From Bacilli bacterium (lineage in GTDB: Bacteria; Bacillota_I; Bacilli_A; RF39; UBA660), in assembly GCA_900772415.1 (NCBI GenBank), contig CAAHEC010000054.1, positions 1 through 64,000 of the forward strand: a DNA stretch of 64,000 nucleotides, written 5' to 3'. The position numbers were made by a program, and so were the translations under genes. The notes under the pieces are model-generated. The model had not been told where the DNA came from. It saw only the letters and a program-made list of their open reading frames with translations, and did no database searches. Below, piece after piece: positions 1 through 7,908 of the stretch (the first letter of the stretch is position 1; each line of letters starts with the position of its first letter).

Positions 1-579
1 ATCACTTTCCGGATCTCTAATATAAGTTTCACATTCATTTATAATTTTAGATTTTTCTTTTAATGCTGTACATGCTGCATCTTTATCATTTATTTGAATA
101 TAATTTATTTCATATTTTATAGTTGTTTTTTCTTCATCAGTAGTATTTACGCTACTATCCCAGTATATTCTAATATTATTATCTGTCGCTGTATCATTTG
201 CGGCCAAATATAATAAGTTAGACGCATCATAGTTAGCTTTTATCTTATTTGTTGTTCCCGTTATTTTATGTGTATTAAATATAGCATCTATTGTTCCTGT
301 ATTTTTTACTGTATATGATACATCAACATATGCTCCTGGATATTCTAGTTTTGGCACGGTTATTGTAAGTATTTTACCATTATCACTTATAGTTGCAGTT
401 GCTCCTGTTGAACCTTTTTCTGCACTAATAGTTGCTTGTGTAAATTCTATATTAAACTTTCCTTCTGCTTTAGCTGTTCCATTTATTGTTAGATTCTGAC
501 TAAATAGTGCATATCCTACTACCATCACTAAAAGTAGTGCTAAACATCCTACAAATATTTTATTTCTTGTTTTATCCAT
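1..579 (-). CDS. SipW-type surface protein, C-terminus cut by window edge
   Basis: An open frame of 193 codons runs off the window start, so the C-terminus is missing. The start is ATG with an AGAAGGAG ribosome site 8 bases upstream. Residues 7-30 form one hydrophobic segment (KIFVGCLALLLVMVVGYALFS), followed by a NLTINGTA-type motif. This is the leader style of TasA/camelysin-like proteins, which are exported through a SipW-like signal peptidase. The rest looks like a secreted beta-sandwich, rich in Thr, Asn, Ile and Val, with two cysteines near the cut edge. Its substrate or partner is unknown. It could equally stay membrane-anchored, because no clear cleavage site can be fixed by eye. Confidence 0.6.
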   Translation of the reverse strand, partial: MDKTRNKIFVGCLALLLVMVVGYALFSQNLTINGTAKAEGKFNIEFTQATISAEKGSTGATATISDNGKILTITVPKLEYPGAYVDVSYTVKNTGTIDAIFNTHKITGTTNKIKANYDASNLLYLAANDTATDNNIRIYWDSSVNTTDEEKTTIKYEINYIQINDKDAACTALKEKSKIINECETYIRDPESD

Positions 580-672
580 TTTGTTTACTCCTTCTTTATC
601 TTATTTCTATTTAATAATACTATAATTAGTATAAACAAGTAAAGATAAAATTATTTACTTTACGTAAACTTA

Positions 673-1641
673 TTAATAAAACAAAATAACTAGTAAAGAA
701 GCTAAAAAATTTTGTATAAAATGCATACTAATTGGAACAAATATATTATTAGAATCCGTATAAGCTTTAGCAAGACATACCCCAAGAGATGCGTACTGTA
801 AAATATAAAGCAAATCATAAAATGAAGTAAATTTATCTATCATATGCATTAATCCAAATAAAAAACCACTTATTATTATAAATAATGTTCTATTATTTAT
901 AATTTTAGATAAAGATAATCTAAATATACCCTCTTCAGTAAATGGAGCATAAACACAAGACAACAAAATTGTTATAAATGCATTTTTCTTAAACATTATA
1001 TTGATCATCTTTTGATTAGTTGAAATATTGCCTTTATTTAATAAAATTATAGGAATAGCAACAATAATCATAACAATAAGCATGATTATATATCTTCTTA
1101 ATATAAACCTAAAGTATTTATTTTTATTTTTTATTATTAATAAAAAATCATTTTTTAAAATATTAAAGTTGGGTATCAAAACAATCAAAAATAGAAATAC
1201 ATACATTAAAAATTTTGGGAGCTTTTTTCCAATATAAAGTTTGGGTAAGAAAAACATTATAAATATAAATAGTAGCACAGATATAATGGAAATTATTTTT
1301 TCTTTTGTACTTATTATTTCCTTATCTTTTCTTGGTAATTGTTCTTCTTTTTTATCCTTTATTAATATTAAAAACAAAAAACAAAGTATGCCTGGAATAA
1401 CAGAGTTTAGCAATAATATAAAACCTGATATAAATATCTTAGATTTATTTATATCTTTTAACCCTTTATTTGATTCTTTAAATATTACAATACTAATTAA
1501 TAAATTAACTAATAATAAAAATGAGTTTGCAATTACTTCTTCGTTTATTTTTCCTTTAGATAAATAATAAAAAATAGATATTAAAACGTAAATAAATTCA
1601 AATAAACTAGCAATTTTAAGTATTTTTCTTTTATCTTTCAT
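673..1641 (-). CDS. CPBP-family intramembrane glutamic protease
   Basis: This is a polytopic membrane protein with the three CPBP (Abi/CAAX-protease) motifs near the C-terminus: EEGIFR (EExxxR), FGLMH and HFIQN (HxxxN). Family members cleave substrates within the membrane, and many act in prenyl-protein processing, bacteriocin self-immunity or signalling. The substrate here is not known. A longer frame begins 15 bases upstream, but only the inner ATG (residues MKDKRKIL) has a purine-rich ribosome site (AAAGGG). About eight hydrophobic segments are visible. A second, unrelated CPBP gene lies at 44936-45661. Confidence 0.8.
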   Translation of the reverse strand: MKDKRKILKIASLFEFIYVLISIFYYLSKGKINEEVIANSFLLLVNLLISIVIFKESNKGLKDINKSKIFISGFILLLNSVIPGILCFLFLILIKDKKEEQLPRKDKEIISTKEKIISIISVLLFIFIMFFLPKLYIGKKLPKFLMYVFLFLIVLIPNFNILKNDFLLIIKNKNKYFRFILRRYIIMLIVMIIVAIPIILLNKGNISTNQKMINIMFKKNAFITILLSCVYAPFTEEGIFRLSLSKIINNRTLFIIISGFLFGLMHMIDKFTSFYDLLYILQYASLGVCLAKAYTDSNNIFVPISMHFIQNFLASLLVILFY

Positions 1642-1658
1642 TTTTTGCCCTTTCATTT

Positions 1659-1686
1659 AATAAAAGCCTTTAAAAGGCTTTTAAAA
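1659..1686 (-). terminator. Hairpin overlapping the DUF5684 stop codon
   Basis: A 9-bp stem AAAAGCCTT / AAGGCTTTT with a 3-base loop sits between the DUF5684 gene and the CPBP gene. The T-run after it on the minus strand is short, so termination may be partial. Confidence 0.5.
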
Positions 1687-2145
1687 TAAATCTTTAAAAT
1701 CTATATCACCATTAACGCTTTTACCAACATATTTAATGTCTTTACTAAAAGCTATTATTGGAACAAATACCATACTTATAAGTAAAAGGCCTATACCAAA
1801 GCCCGTGCTTTGGTTATATGACTTAGCAAGCTTAATACTAAGTGATATTGAAAATAATATAAGAGCAACATGACCTATAAAAGGTATCCCTCCTAATAAA
1901 AATAAGAAAATATAATACCATTTATATCCAATAATATCTAAAAGCACCACTACATTATAAATTGGTACAATTGAAGCCCAACCCGGTTTTCCTGCTTTTT
2001 CAAACATTTTCCATGTCGCAATAACTTCAAATACCAATAAAGCAGTCATTGATAAAACATATATGATGGCTAAGATTATAAATATTCCTCCTAAACCAAT
2101 AAGACTTGTTATCATATTGTCGCTAAAGTCCATATTAAAATCCAT
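1681..2145 (-). CDS. DUF5684-family membrane protein
   Basis: A 154-residue protein with about four membrane segments. The family pattern is AGKPGWASIVPIYN (about residues 50-65) followed by a helix-rich region ending in GFGIGLL. Members are often mislabelled signal peptidase I, but there is no catalytic Ser/Lys dyad here. The function is unknown; small integral membrane proteins of this family are common in spore-forming Firmicutes. The ribosome site GAAGGGAG lies about 10 bases before the chosen ATG; a second ATG four codons further in is possible. Confidence 0.7.
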   Translation of the reverse strand: MDFNMDFSDNMITSLIGLGGIFIILAIIYVLSMTALLVFEVIATWKMFEKAGKPGWASIVPIYNVVVLLDIIGYKWYYIFLFLLGGIPFIGHVALILFSISLSIKLAKSYNQSTGFGIGLLLISMVFVPIIAFSKDIKYVGKSVNGDIDFKDLF

Positions 2146-2184
2146 AAGTTAACAACTCCCTTCTACTATAAGTATATCATATGT

Positions 2185-2415
2185 TTATATATTTTTAGTA
2201 ATTAAAATAACATCTGTTCCAATTTTTTTTATTTGATTCCAACTAATAGTCACCTCATCACCTCTTAATATATTCAGCAATCCCTTTTTATCATATATTA
2301 TAAGATTTAAAATATTACCAGTTTCTTCTGATATTAAAACATCAATTACATTACCAATTTTTTCTCCAGTTCTAATATCAACAACATCTTTATTTTGTAA
2401 ATCCGATAAACGCAT
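2185..2415 (-). CDS. ylmC: YlmC/YmxH-family sporulation PRC-barrel protein
   Basis: A 76-residue single-domain PRC-barrel protein beginning MRLSDLQNKDVV and carrying GEKIGNVIDV. This matches the YlmC/YmxH family of sporulation-associated proteins. In B. subtilis ylmC lies just downstream of sigE-sigG; here it is divergent from sigG, so the association is kept but the orientation is changed. A TATAAT -10 element lies 16 bases upstream of the start, and the ribosome site is GGTGA. The molecular role is not established. Confidence 0.8.
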   Translation of the reverse strand: MRLSDLQNKDVVDIRTGEKIGNVIDVLISEETGNILNLIIYDKKGLLNILRGDEVTISWNQIKKIGTDVILITKNI

Positions 2416-2448
2416 ACATATTCACCAATAAATTATATGTAAAGTTTT

Positions 2449-2479
2449 GCATAAAAAAACACCTCTTATAGCATAACTA
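2449..2479 (+). promoter_or_regulatory. Candidate sigma-F/sigma-G promoter for sigG
   Basis: GCATA (2449-2453) is followed after 18 bases by CATAACT (2472-2478). The -35 fits the forespore consensus GHATR and the -10 agrees at 5 of 7 positions with CATNHTA. The spacing equals that of the perfect site before spoVAC. The predicted start would lie almost on the ribosome site. Function is inferred. Confidence 0.35.
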
Positions 2480-2490
2480 AAAAGAAAGGT

Positions 2491-3276
2491 GTGATTATTA
2501 TAGCAAAACATAAAGTAGAGATAACGGGAATAAACACTAGTGAAATAAAAGTATTAACAGAAAAAGAAAAGCAAGATTTGTTTATAAAACTCAAAAATGG
2601 TGATCAAAATGCTAGAAAACTTTTGGCAGAAGGTAATTTAAAATTAGTTTTATCTATATTAAAGAAATATCAAAATAGATGTGATAATATGGATGATTTA
2701 TTTCAGATTGGATGCATAGGCTTAATGAAGGCAATTGATAATTTTGATTTATCAAAAAACGTACGATTTTCAACATATGCCGTACCACTTATACTAGGAG
2801 AAATAAGAAGATATCTAAGAGACAATAGTAACATTAGAATATCAAGAAGTATTAAAGATTTAGCATATAAAATATTAAAAATAAAAGAAGAACACTTTCT
2901 TACAACAGGATATGAACTTAATAACTTAACGGTTGCCAAAAAATTAGGGGTAAGTGAAATAGATGTAATAATTGCATTAGATGCAATGAAAGATCCAGTT
3001 AGCATGTTTGAACCAATTTATAATAATGGCGGAGATACTATTTTTTTAGAAGATCAATTAGAAAGTAAGAAAGAAAAAAGTTCAAATTGGGATAACGTAA
3101 TATCTTTAATTGATGCCATAGAAAACCTAAAAGATAAAGAAAAAAGAATAATTAAAGAAAGATTTTTAATCGGAAAAACACAAATGGAAATAGCAGAAGA
3201 AATAGGAATATCACAAGCTCAAGTATCAAGGTTAGAAAAAGGAGGTATTAAAAATATTAAAAAAAATATGATGTAA
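2491..3276 (+). CDS. sigG: RNA polymerase sigma-G, late forespore sigma factor
   Basis: The full-length protein closely follows B. subtilis sigma-G. It has the N-terminal KVEITGINTS segment, region 2 with DDLFQIGCIGLMKAIDNF and RFSTYAVP, the KDPVSMFEPIYN signature of sigma-G in region 3, and region 4 ending EEIGISQAQVSRLEK. It directs late forespore genes such as spoVA and the DNA-protecting SASPs. The start is uncertain. The GTG at 2491 sits inside the ribosome site AAAGGTGTG. The residue aligned with the initiator Met of other sigma-G proteins is coded by ATA (2500), next to an ATT (2497). A 6-bp stem (ACACCT 2459-2464 with AGGTGT 2487-2492) could mask the ribosome site. Confidence 0.93.
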   Translation: MIIIAKHKVEITGINTSEIKVLTEKEKQDLFIKLKNGDQNARKLLAEGNLKLVLSILKKYQNRCDNMDDLFQIGCIGLMKAIDNFDLSKNVRFSTYAVPLILGEIRRYLRDNSNIRISRSIKDLAYKILKIKEEHFLTTGYELNNLTVAKKLGVSEIDVIIALDAMKDPVSMFEPIYNNGGDTIFLEDQLESKKEKSSNWDNVISLIDAIENLKDKEKRIIKERFLIGKTQMEIAEEIGISQAQVSRLEKGGIKNIKKNMM

Positions 3277-3277
3277 C

Positions 3278-3306
3278 TTGAAATTATTATAAAACTCATA
3301 TATAAT
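3278..3306 (+). promoter_or_regulatory. Sigma-A promoter for the 101-residue gene
   Basis: TTGAAA (3278-3283), 17 bases, TATAAT (3301-3306). It overlaps the 3' end of sigG, so the next gene is probably expressed independently of sporulation. Confidence 0.65.
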
Positions 3307-3326
3307 TGTAAAAAGGAAGTGTTTTT

Positions 3327-3632
3327 ATGTATAATGATGATGACATATCTTTGGATTTCTTTAATAATTATAATAAATTAGTTACACTGTTAAAACTTAA
3401 AAATGCTGCATCAGTAAAATTAATGGATTTAGAAAAATTATTAAAGTATTTTACCAATAACTATAATAGTTTTAATAAAGAGGAAATAAAACTTATTAAA
3501 AACGTTTTAATTATGGCAAACGCAATAGTAAATAGTGTAAATAATCATTATCTAATGGTTACATATAGAAAAAAAGAATGTGAAGAGTTAATAGATATTT
3601 TAAATAACAATCAAAAAAGCTTACATATGTAA
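3327..3632 (+). CDS. Hypothetical helical protein, 101 residues
   Basis: Not recognised. The protein is soluble, mostly helical and rich in Asn, Lys and Leu, with no signal peptide or membrane segment. A good ribosome site (AAAAAGGAAG) and a consensus housekeeping promoter support real expression. It ends inside a perfect palindromic terminator. Its position directly after sigG might suggest a cell-development role, but the promoter argues against strict forespore control. Confidence 0.6.
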   Translation: MYNDDDISLDFFNNYNKLVTLLKLKNAASVKLMDLEKLLKYFTNNYNSFNKEEIKLIKNVLIMANAIVNSVNNHYLMVTYRKKECEELIDILNNNQKSLHM

Positions 3633-3640
3633 GCTTTTTT
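3613..3640. terminator. Perfect bidirectional intrinsic terminator
   Basis: AAAAAGCTTACA / TGTAAGCTTTTT forms a perfect palindrome with T-runs on both strands. It ends the 101-residue gene on the plus strand and can stop read-through from the histidine kinase on the minus strand. Confidence 0.85.
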
Positions 3641-3767
3641 TGTGGTATAAAGGAGTAAGTAGTGTTTTTAAGTGTATAAGTAATAGTTAGAAGTACCACC
3701 CTTTCTAACTATACTTTGATTATACAAATAAAATATTAAATTTTAATGTCAAAATTATTAAGATTTA

Positions 3768-5051
3768 TTAAGATTTAGGAATTACAAATATAATTGACAA
3801 CCCTCCTATTTTATTATTTTTAGCATATATTCTTCCATCAAAAGAACTTATTATCTGCTTGCATATAGAAAGACCTAAACCTGATATCTTTCTAGAAGGA
3901 TCTGTTGTATAAAAAGGCTCAAATATTCTTTTTAAGTCAGTGTCAGTTTTAACTCCACCACCATTATCTAATAACTCAAATCTTATCATATTACCCTTTT
4001 GCACTACGTCTATTTTGATTAAGCCTTTTCTTCCATTAAAATGAGTAGCACTATTTGTTATAATATTTGAAAATACTCTTTTTAACTTAACTAAATCTAC
4101 CGTTATTTCTCTTTGATTACACGTACTTGATATTTCTAATTTTATATTCTTATCATTTAACTCATCTTCAAAATCATTTTTTACACATTGTAAAACATCA
4201 TTAATAGATATTTTTTCAAGCTTTAGAGTATCTTTTATATTACAGCTTTGGTAATCATCAAATTCCTCTAATATTGCTTTCATATTAAGAGCCTTATCAT
4301 ATATTTTATTTATGTATTTTTCCTTTTTTTCATCTGTTAAATCTTTGTTTTTCAATCTATCACTATAACCTATAACAGAGGTAAGTGGTGTTTTAATATC
4401 ATGTGAAATAGATGCAATTATTTGATTTTGATTTTCTTTTTCAAGCTCTAAGCTGTCTACCATATCAACAAACGCATTTTGTATCTGCTGCATTTTCTTA
4501 GGCATCTTTCTTTTAAATGGTCTTTTACCAAATTTATAATCATTTATATCTTTAGTAATTGTTTCTATAGGATCTATTAACTGTTTTGAACTTATGAAAA
4601 ATAAAAATATTATGACACCTGATACTATTATTATTTCATAAATCATAAAATTTCTGAATATTTTAATACCTGGTGTTTTATAAACTTTAGAAAACGTTAA
4701 TTCATAAATTTCATTGTCTATATTTATCATGGTAGTGGTAGAAAATATTTTTGATAAATCTTTATTATTTGTATAAACGGTATTACCCAAAGTATCTTTA
4801 ATTGTAATATAACCACCATTATTTTTTACATAAAGCTTTATTAAATCTATCGCTTCCTTTTTAGTTTTTCCCTCAATACTTTTAGTTATTATATATATAC
4901 TATTATGATTTTTTTCTCTTGCACTAGCTAAGTCAGATGCCATCTTATCGGATAAATAAAAATTATAGTAAGAAAATAAAAGTCCACTATTTACCGCTAA
5001 TAATATTATAGAAATAAATAGGGTTAATGTTTTATTAGACCATTTCTTCAT
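3768..5051 (-). CDS. Membrane sensor histidine kinase
   Basis: Two membrane segments (about residues 8-30 and 137-158) bracket an extracytoplasmic sensor of about 105 residues. A HAMP-like linker follows. The HisKA domain has SHDIKTPLTSVIGY, whose His is the phosphorylation site. The ATPase domain has an N-box (ITNSATHFN), DNGGGV and GLGLSICKQI. The gene overlaps the response regulator stop by one base (TAATG), so the two are translationally coupled. The signal sensed is unknown. The Ser/His/Asp pattern of the H-box resembles B. subtilis-type envelope-stress kinases, but that is a weak hint. Confidence 0.9.
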   Translation of the reverse strand: MKKWSNKTLTLFISIILLAVNSGLLFSYYNFYLSDKMASDLASAREKNHNSIYIITKSIEGKTKKEAIDLIKLYVKNNGGYITIKDTLGNTVYTNNKDLSKIFSTTTMINIDNEIYELTFSKVYKTPGIKIFRNFMIYEIIIVSGVIIFLFFISSKQLIDPIETITKDINDYKFGKRPFKRKMPKKMQQIQNAFVDMVDSLELEKENQNQIIASISHDIKTPLTSVIGYSDRLKNKDLTDEKKEKYINKIYDKALNMKAILEEFDDYQSCNIKDTLKLEKISINDVLQCVKNDFEDELNDKNIKLEISSTCNQREITVDLVKLKRVFSNIITNSATHFNGRKGLIKIDVVQKGNMIRFELLDNGGGVKTDTDLKRIFEPFYTTDPSRKISGLGLSICKQIISSFDGRIYAKNNKIGGLSIIFVIPKS

Positions 5052-5725
5052 TATTTTTCCTTAATGAACTTATAGCCCATTCCCCATATGGTTTTAATAT
5101 ATTTTTCATCAGAATCAAGCTTATTTCTTAAACTCTTAATATTAACCGCAACAGTGCCTACATCACCATATATATTTTTCCATACGCTCTGATAAATCTG
5201 ATCTTTAGATAATACTATACCTGCATTTTCCATCAGATATTTTAATAATTCAAACTCTTTAGTTGAAAGTTGGATTAATTTATCATTTTTAAATACTTCA
5301 AAACTCTCTTTATTGAGTTTTATTTCACCTATTGTAATAATATTTTCCTTACTTTCATTTAATCTTTCTTTTCTCCTTAAATGTGCTTTTACTCTCGCTA
5401 CTAATTCTTCATTAACAAATGGTTTAGTTATGTAATCATCAGCTCCAACTTCAAAACCAACCAATTTAGAAGTTAAATTAGTTTTAGCAGTTACAAATAT
5501 AATTGGAGCGGCTGTTTCATTTCTGATATTAGCGCAAACTTCAGTTCCAGAAATATCTGGCATCATAATATCAAGTAAAATTAAATCGAATTTTTCTTCT
5601 TTAATTAAATTGATCGCCGACTTTCCATCGTTAGCAATTGAAATGCTATATCCTTCGTCCTCTAAAATGTCTTTTATTAACTCTGCTATATCATTTTCAT
5701 CATCTACAACAAGTATTTTTTTCAT
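5051..5725 (-). CDS. OmpR/PhoB-family response regulator
   Basis: The N-terminal receiver domain has the acidic pair DD near residue 8, the phospho-acceptor Asp in LLDIMMPD (about residue 52), a Thr/Ser in FVTAK and the conserved Lys in ITKPF. The C-terminal winged helix (about residues 125-224) has LSTKEFELLKYL and ends with RGMGYKF-like IWGMGYKFIKEK. It is first in a two-gene operon with the sensor kinase. The ribosome site is AAGGAAG, and a TATAAT lies about 25 bases before the start. A candidate small RNA lies just upstream on the same strand. Confidence 0.92.
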   Translation of the reverse strand: MKKILVVDDENDIAELIKDILEDEGYSISIANDGKSAINLIKEEKFDLILLDIMMPDISGTEVCANIRNETAAPIIFVTAKTNLTSKLVGFEVGADDYITKPFVNEELVARVKAHLRRKERLNESKENIITIGEIKLNKESFEVFKNDKLIQLSTKEFELLKYLMENAGIVLSKDQIYQSVWKNIYGDVGTVAVNIKSLRNKLDSDEKYIKTIWGMGYKFIKEK

Positions 5726-5785
5726 AAAATCACTTCCTTATACTAATTATAACATTTTTATTTACATTGCATAAATTAAAAATTA

Positions 5786-5910
5786 TTAAAAAAGCAACCC
5801 AAGTGGGTTGCCATACTGCTACCAATTAAGTGGTCTAATTGGTCTACTACTATACTGCTTTTTGGAAGTACTACGTATTACTTCATCAGTTACACAACTT
5901 CGTAACTGAT
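5786..5910 (-). ncRNA. Candidate small noncoding RNA, about 125 nt
   Basis: A complete transcription unit without an open frame lies between gmk and the response regulator. The promoter TTGTAA (5940-5945), 17 bases, TATTAT (5917-5922) predicts a start near 5910. The transcript then folds into a 10-bp stem (CATCAGTTAC with GTAACTGATG), a short GAAGTA/TACTTC stem, an ACCAATTA/TAATTGGT stem, and a terminator stem GCAACCC/GGGTTGC followed by TTTTTT. The octamer AGCAGTAT occurs twice. I recognise no known family. It does not look like a leader, because the regulator has its own TATAAT after the terminator. Confidence 0.55.
5788..5811 (-). terminator. Intrinsic terminator of the candidate small RNA
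   Basis: The 7-bp GC-rich stem GCAACCC (5794-5800) / GGGTTGC (5805-5811) has a 4-base loop and is followed on the minus strand by six T. Confidence 0.85.
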
Positions 5911-5916
5911 GTTAAT

Positions 5917-5945
5917 ATAATATCATAAAGTAAAATTTTTTACAA
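5917..5945 (-). promoter_or_regulatory. Sigma-A promoter of the candidate small RNA
   Basis: TTGTAA at 5940-5945 and TATTAT at 5917-5922 are separated by 17 bases, directly after the gmk stop codon. Confidence 0.6.
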
Positions 5946-5951
5946 TATATT

Positions 5952-6635
5952 TTATATATTTAAATCATTATTTTCAAATATTTTATTATCGAGTAATAGC
6001 TCATGTATCTCTTCTTCTGGATTGTTTAAGAACACTTCTTCTATTCTCTCTACCATACATTTTTGAGCTTCTATTATTGAATTAACTTTTTTGGTTGCAT
6101 TATCTAATTCATCATTTACAACAACATAATTATATTTTGTTATCAAGTTAATTTCTTGATATGCCTTTTTAAACCTTTTTAATATCTTTTCATCACTTTC
6201 CGTGCCTCTTTTTTTAAGTCTTAATATCAAATCTTTCATAGTAGGCGGCATTACAAATATAAATATAGCTTCATTAATTAATTTCTTTATCTTTAAAGCC
6301 CCCTGAACCTCAATTACTAAAATAACATCTATTCCCCTATTTAAATAATCATGTATTTTTTCCTTAGGAGTTCCATAATATTCACCATTATATTCCGCAT
6401 ATTCTAGTAATTTATTTTCTTTAATTAACCTTTTAAATTCATCTTTAGTTTTAAAAAAATAATCTATCCCCTCTTCTTCTCCATTCCTTGGTTTTCTTGT
6501 AGTACAAGATATTGATACCCAAAAATTATCATTATATTCTTTTAATCTTTCACAGATAGAATCCTTACCAGAACCAGATGGGCCTGATAAAACGATTAAA
6601 CTTCCTTTATTATTCGATTTTAATATGCTTTCCAT
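5952..6635 (-). CDS. gmk: Guanylate kinase
   Basis: Converts GMP plus ATP to GDP in guanine-nucleotide synthesis. The P-loop is GPSGSGKDS, followed by the guanylate-binding SCTTRKPRNGE motif, EYAEYNGEYYGTP and VIEVQGALKIK. The start is the inner ATG (MESILKSNN) with AGGAGG 6 bases upstream; a longer frame reaching into the pilin gene has no ribosome site. The Asp in place of Ser/Thr after the P-loop lysine (GKDS) is a small variation. The C-terminal tail of about 25 acidic residues is slightly longer than in B. subtilis. Confidence 0.93.
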   Translation of the reverse strand: MESILKSNNKGSLIVLSGPSGSGKDSICERLKEYNDNFWVSISCTTRKPRNGEEEGIDYFFKTKDEFKRLIKENKLLEYAEYNGEYYGTPKEKIHDYLNRGIDVILVIEVQGALKIKKLINEAIFIFVMPPTMKDLILRLKKRGTESDEKILKRFKKAYQEINLITKYNYVVVNDELDNATKKVNSIIEAQKCMVERIEEVFLNNPEEEIHELLLDNKIFENNDLNI

Positions 6636-6649
6636 ATATCCTCCTAATT

Positions 6650-6674
6650 TAAAAAAAGACCCATTTGGTCTATT
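6650..6674 (-). terminator. Short terminator after the Flp pilin gene
   Basis: AGACC / GGTCT stem with a 5-base loop, followed by seven T on the minus strand. It overlaps the pilin stop codon. Confidence 0.6.
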
Positions 6675-6855
6675 TACATGTTCCTTCGCCTGGATTATTA
6701 CCCTTTTTATAAGTTTCTCCAACCAATTCGCAAGAAGTTTTAGTTATTGAATCTTTTAAATAACCTCCAAAAACTTTTATTAAACTTACTGCAATGACCG
6801 TAACCAACGCAATAATTAAAACGTACTCTACTAAAGCTTGACCTTTTTTATTCAT
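6670..6855 (-). CDS. Flp-type (Tad) pilin precursor
   Basis: A 61-residue protein beginning MNKKGQALVEYVLIIALV. The short basic leader, Gly, the EY pair and the long hydrophobic segment are diagnostic of Flp/type IVb pilins, which are cleaved after the Gly by a TadV-like peptidase. Two cysteines lie in the C-terminal part. No tadA, tadB, tadC or tadV gene is in the window, so it is an orphan locally. The start has AGAGGTG 7 bases upstream; a longer frame starting six codons earlier is not supported. Confidence 0.85.
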   Translation of the reverse strand: MNKKGQALVEYVLIIALVTVIAVSLIKVFGGYLKDSITKTSCELVGETYKKGNNPGEGTCK

Positions 6856-6974
6856 TCTTGCACCTCTTATCATACTAATAATAGTTTATCATCAACCCTT
6901 AATAATGTCAACGTAATATTATGTCTGATTTACATATTTTTAATAAAATGTTATTATTTATTATGGTGATAAAT

Positions 6975-7250
6975 ATGTTAGAATATAATGGTGTTAAAAT
7001 AATAGAAGCTAGAGGCTTTAAAATGAGATTATTAGGTTTTATGTTTAAAAAAAACATAAATTATGGGCTATTATTTAAAAATTGTAGAAGCATTCATACT
7101 TTTTTTATGAAAGATAAAATAGATGTACTACTAACAGATAAAGAAGATAACATTATTAAAACATATAAAAATCTTAGTAAAAATAAAATTATAATAGGGT
7201 CTAAAATAGTTAAAAACATATATGAACTACCTAAGAATACTATAAAATAA
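6975..7250 (+). CDS. DUF192-family protein
   Basis: The core matches DUF192: MRLLGFMFKKN, then the NCRSIHTFFMKDKIDVLLTD block and a C-terminal YELPKNTIK. Family members are small beta proteins of unknown biochemical role and are often encoded beside Tad/Flp pilus genes. Here the neighbour is an Flp pilin transcribed in the opposite direction. The start at 6975 has GGTGAT just upstream; the longer frame from 6921 lies in promoter-like AT-rich sequence. Confidence 0.75.
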   Translation: MLEYNGVKIIEARGFKMRLLGFMFKKNINYGLLFKNCRSIHTFFMKDKIDVLLTDKEDNIIKTYKNLSKNKIIIGSKIVKNIYELPKNTIK

Positions 7251-7278
7251 AAAAAGAATTCTTAAAAATTCTTTTTTT
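7251..7278. terminator. Bidirectional terminator between DUF192 and sortase genes
   Basis: AAAAAAGAATT / AATTCTTTTTTT with a short loop lies between the convergent gene ends, with T-runs on both strands. Confidence 0.8.
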
Positions 7279-7900
7279 ATTTTGCACGTGCTTTTACATA
7301 ATATCTTTCTTTACCACCCTTAGTACATGTAACTAAAGTTACTATTTTATCATTTTTATTTTCAGGACTACTTAAATAAGAAGCATCATAAGGTGATGTA
7401 ACTTTATATTCATAAACATAATAATTTACACTATTACCAGATAAATCAGTAATTACTACCTTATCATTTTTTTTGAGTCTATTTATTTTTATAAAAAAGT
7501 TTCCTCTCATAAAATTATGACCACCAATAGCTACATTTCCAGGTGTATTTAAACTTGGGCCTGACATCTTAACGACAGACACATTATATGCATCTTTATT
7601 ATTTTCTTTCAATATAGGTTGATATATATTTATTTTATCTATCCTTATTTTACCAATTACAGTAAAATTCATTCCTTGATACTTTAAAGCAACTTCATCT
7701 TTCTTATCAGAAGTATTTTTATTATTATCTATTTCATCATCTACCTTTTTTATTATGTTATTAGTCATTTCATTTCTTTTTTTCTCCCTAAAATTACTAT
7801 ATATAAAAAGTGCCGTAAATATATATAATAAAATAACTAACAAAATTATTATTATATTAAAAACTCGTTCTTTATTTATTTTTCCTAATATTTTTTTCAT
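7277..7900 (-). CDS. Sortase-family transpeptidase
   Basis: An N-terminal membrane anchor (about residues 13-35) precedes a sortase domain. The catalytic His is in IGGHNF (H128), the Cys in TLVTCTKGG (C192) and the Arg in KERYYV (R199). Such enzymes cleave sorting signals and attach proteins to the peptidoglycan or to pilins. The overall length and the single N-terminal anchor resemble class D/E enzymes. No LPXTG protein is adjacent. The cadherin-like protein at 21363-22463 has a plausible noncanonical signal. The gene follows a 52-residue membrane peptide and a WG-repeat protein on the same strand. Confidence 0.9.
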   Translation of the reverse strand: MKKILGKINKERVFNIIIILLVILLYIFTALFIYSNFREKKRNEMTNNIIKKVDDEIDNNKNTSDKKDEVALKYQGMNFTVIGKIRIDKINIYQPILKENNKDAYNVSVVKMSGPSLNTPGNVAIGGHNFMRGNFFIKINRLKKNDKVVITDLSGNSVNYYVYEYKVTSPYDASYLSSPENKNDKIVTLVTCTKGGKERYYVKARAK

Positions 7901-7908
7901 AAAATCAC

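Noticed and set aside
3687..3712. AGGGTGGTAC motif on the minus strand resembling a T-box antiterminator
   Set aside because: It lies downstream of the histidine kinase between convergent genes, with no synthetase or amino-acid gene after it. The CCGCG part is missing. It is better seen as a simple AGTTAGAA/TTCTAACT hairpin.
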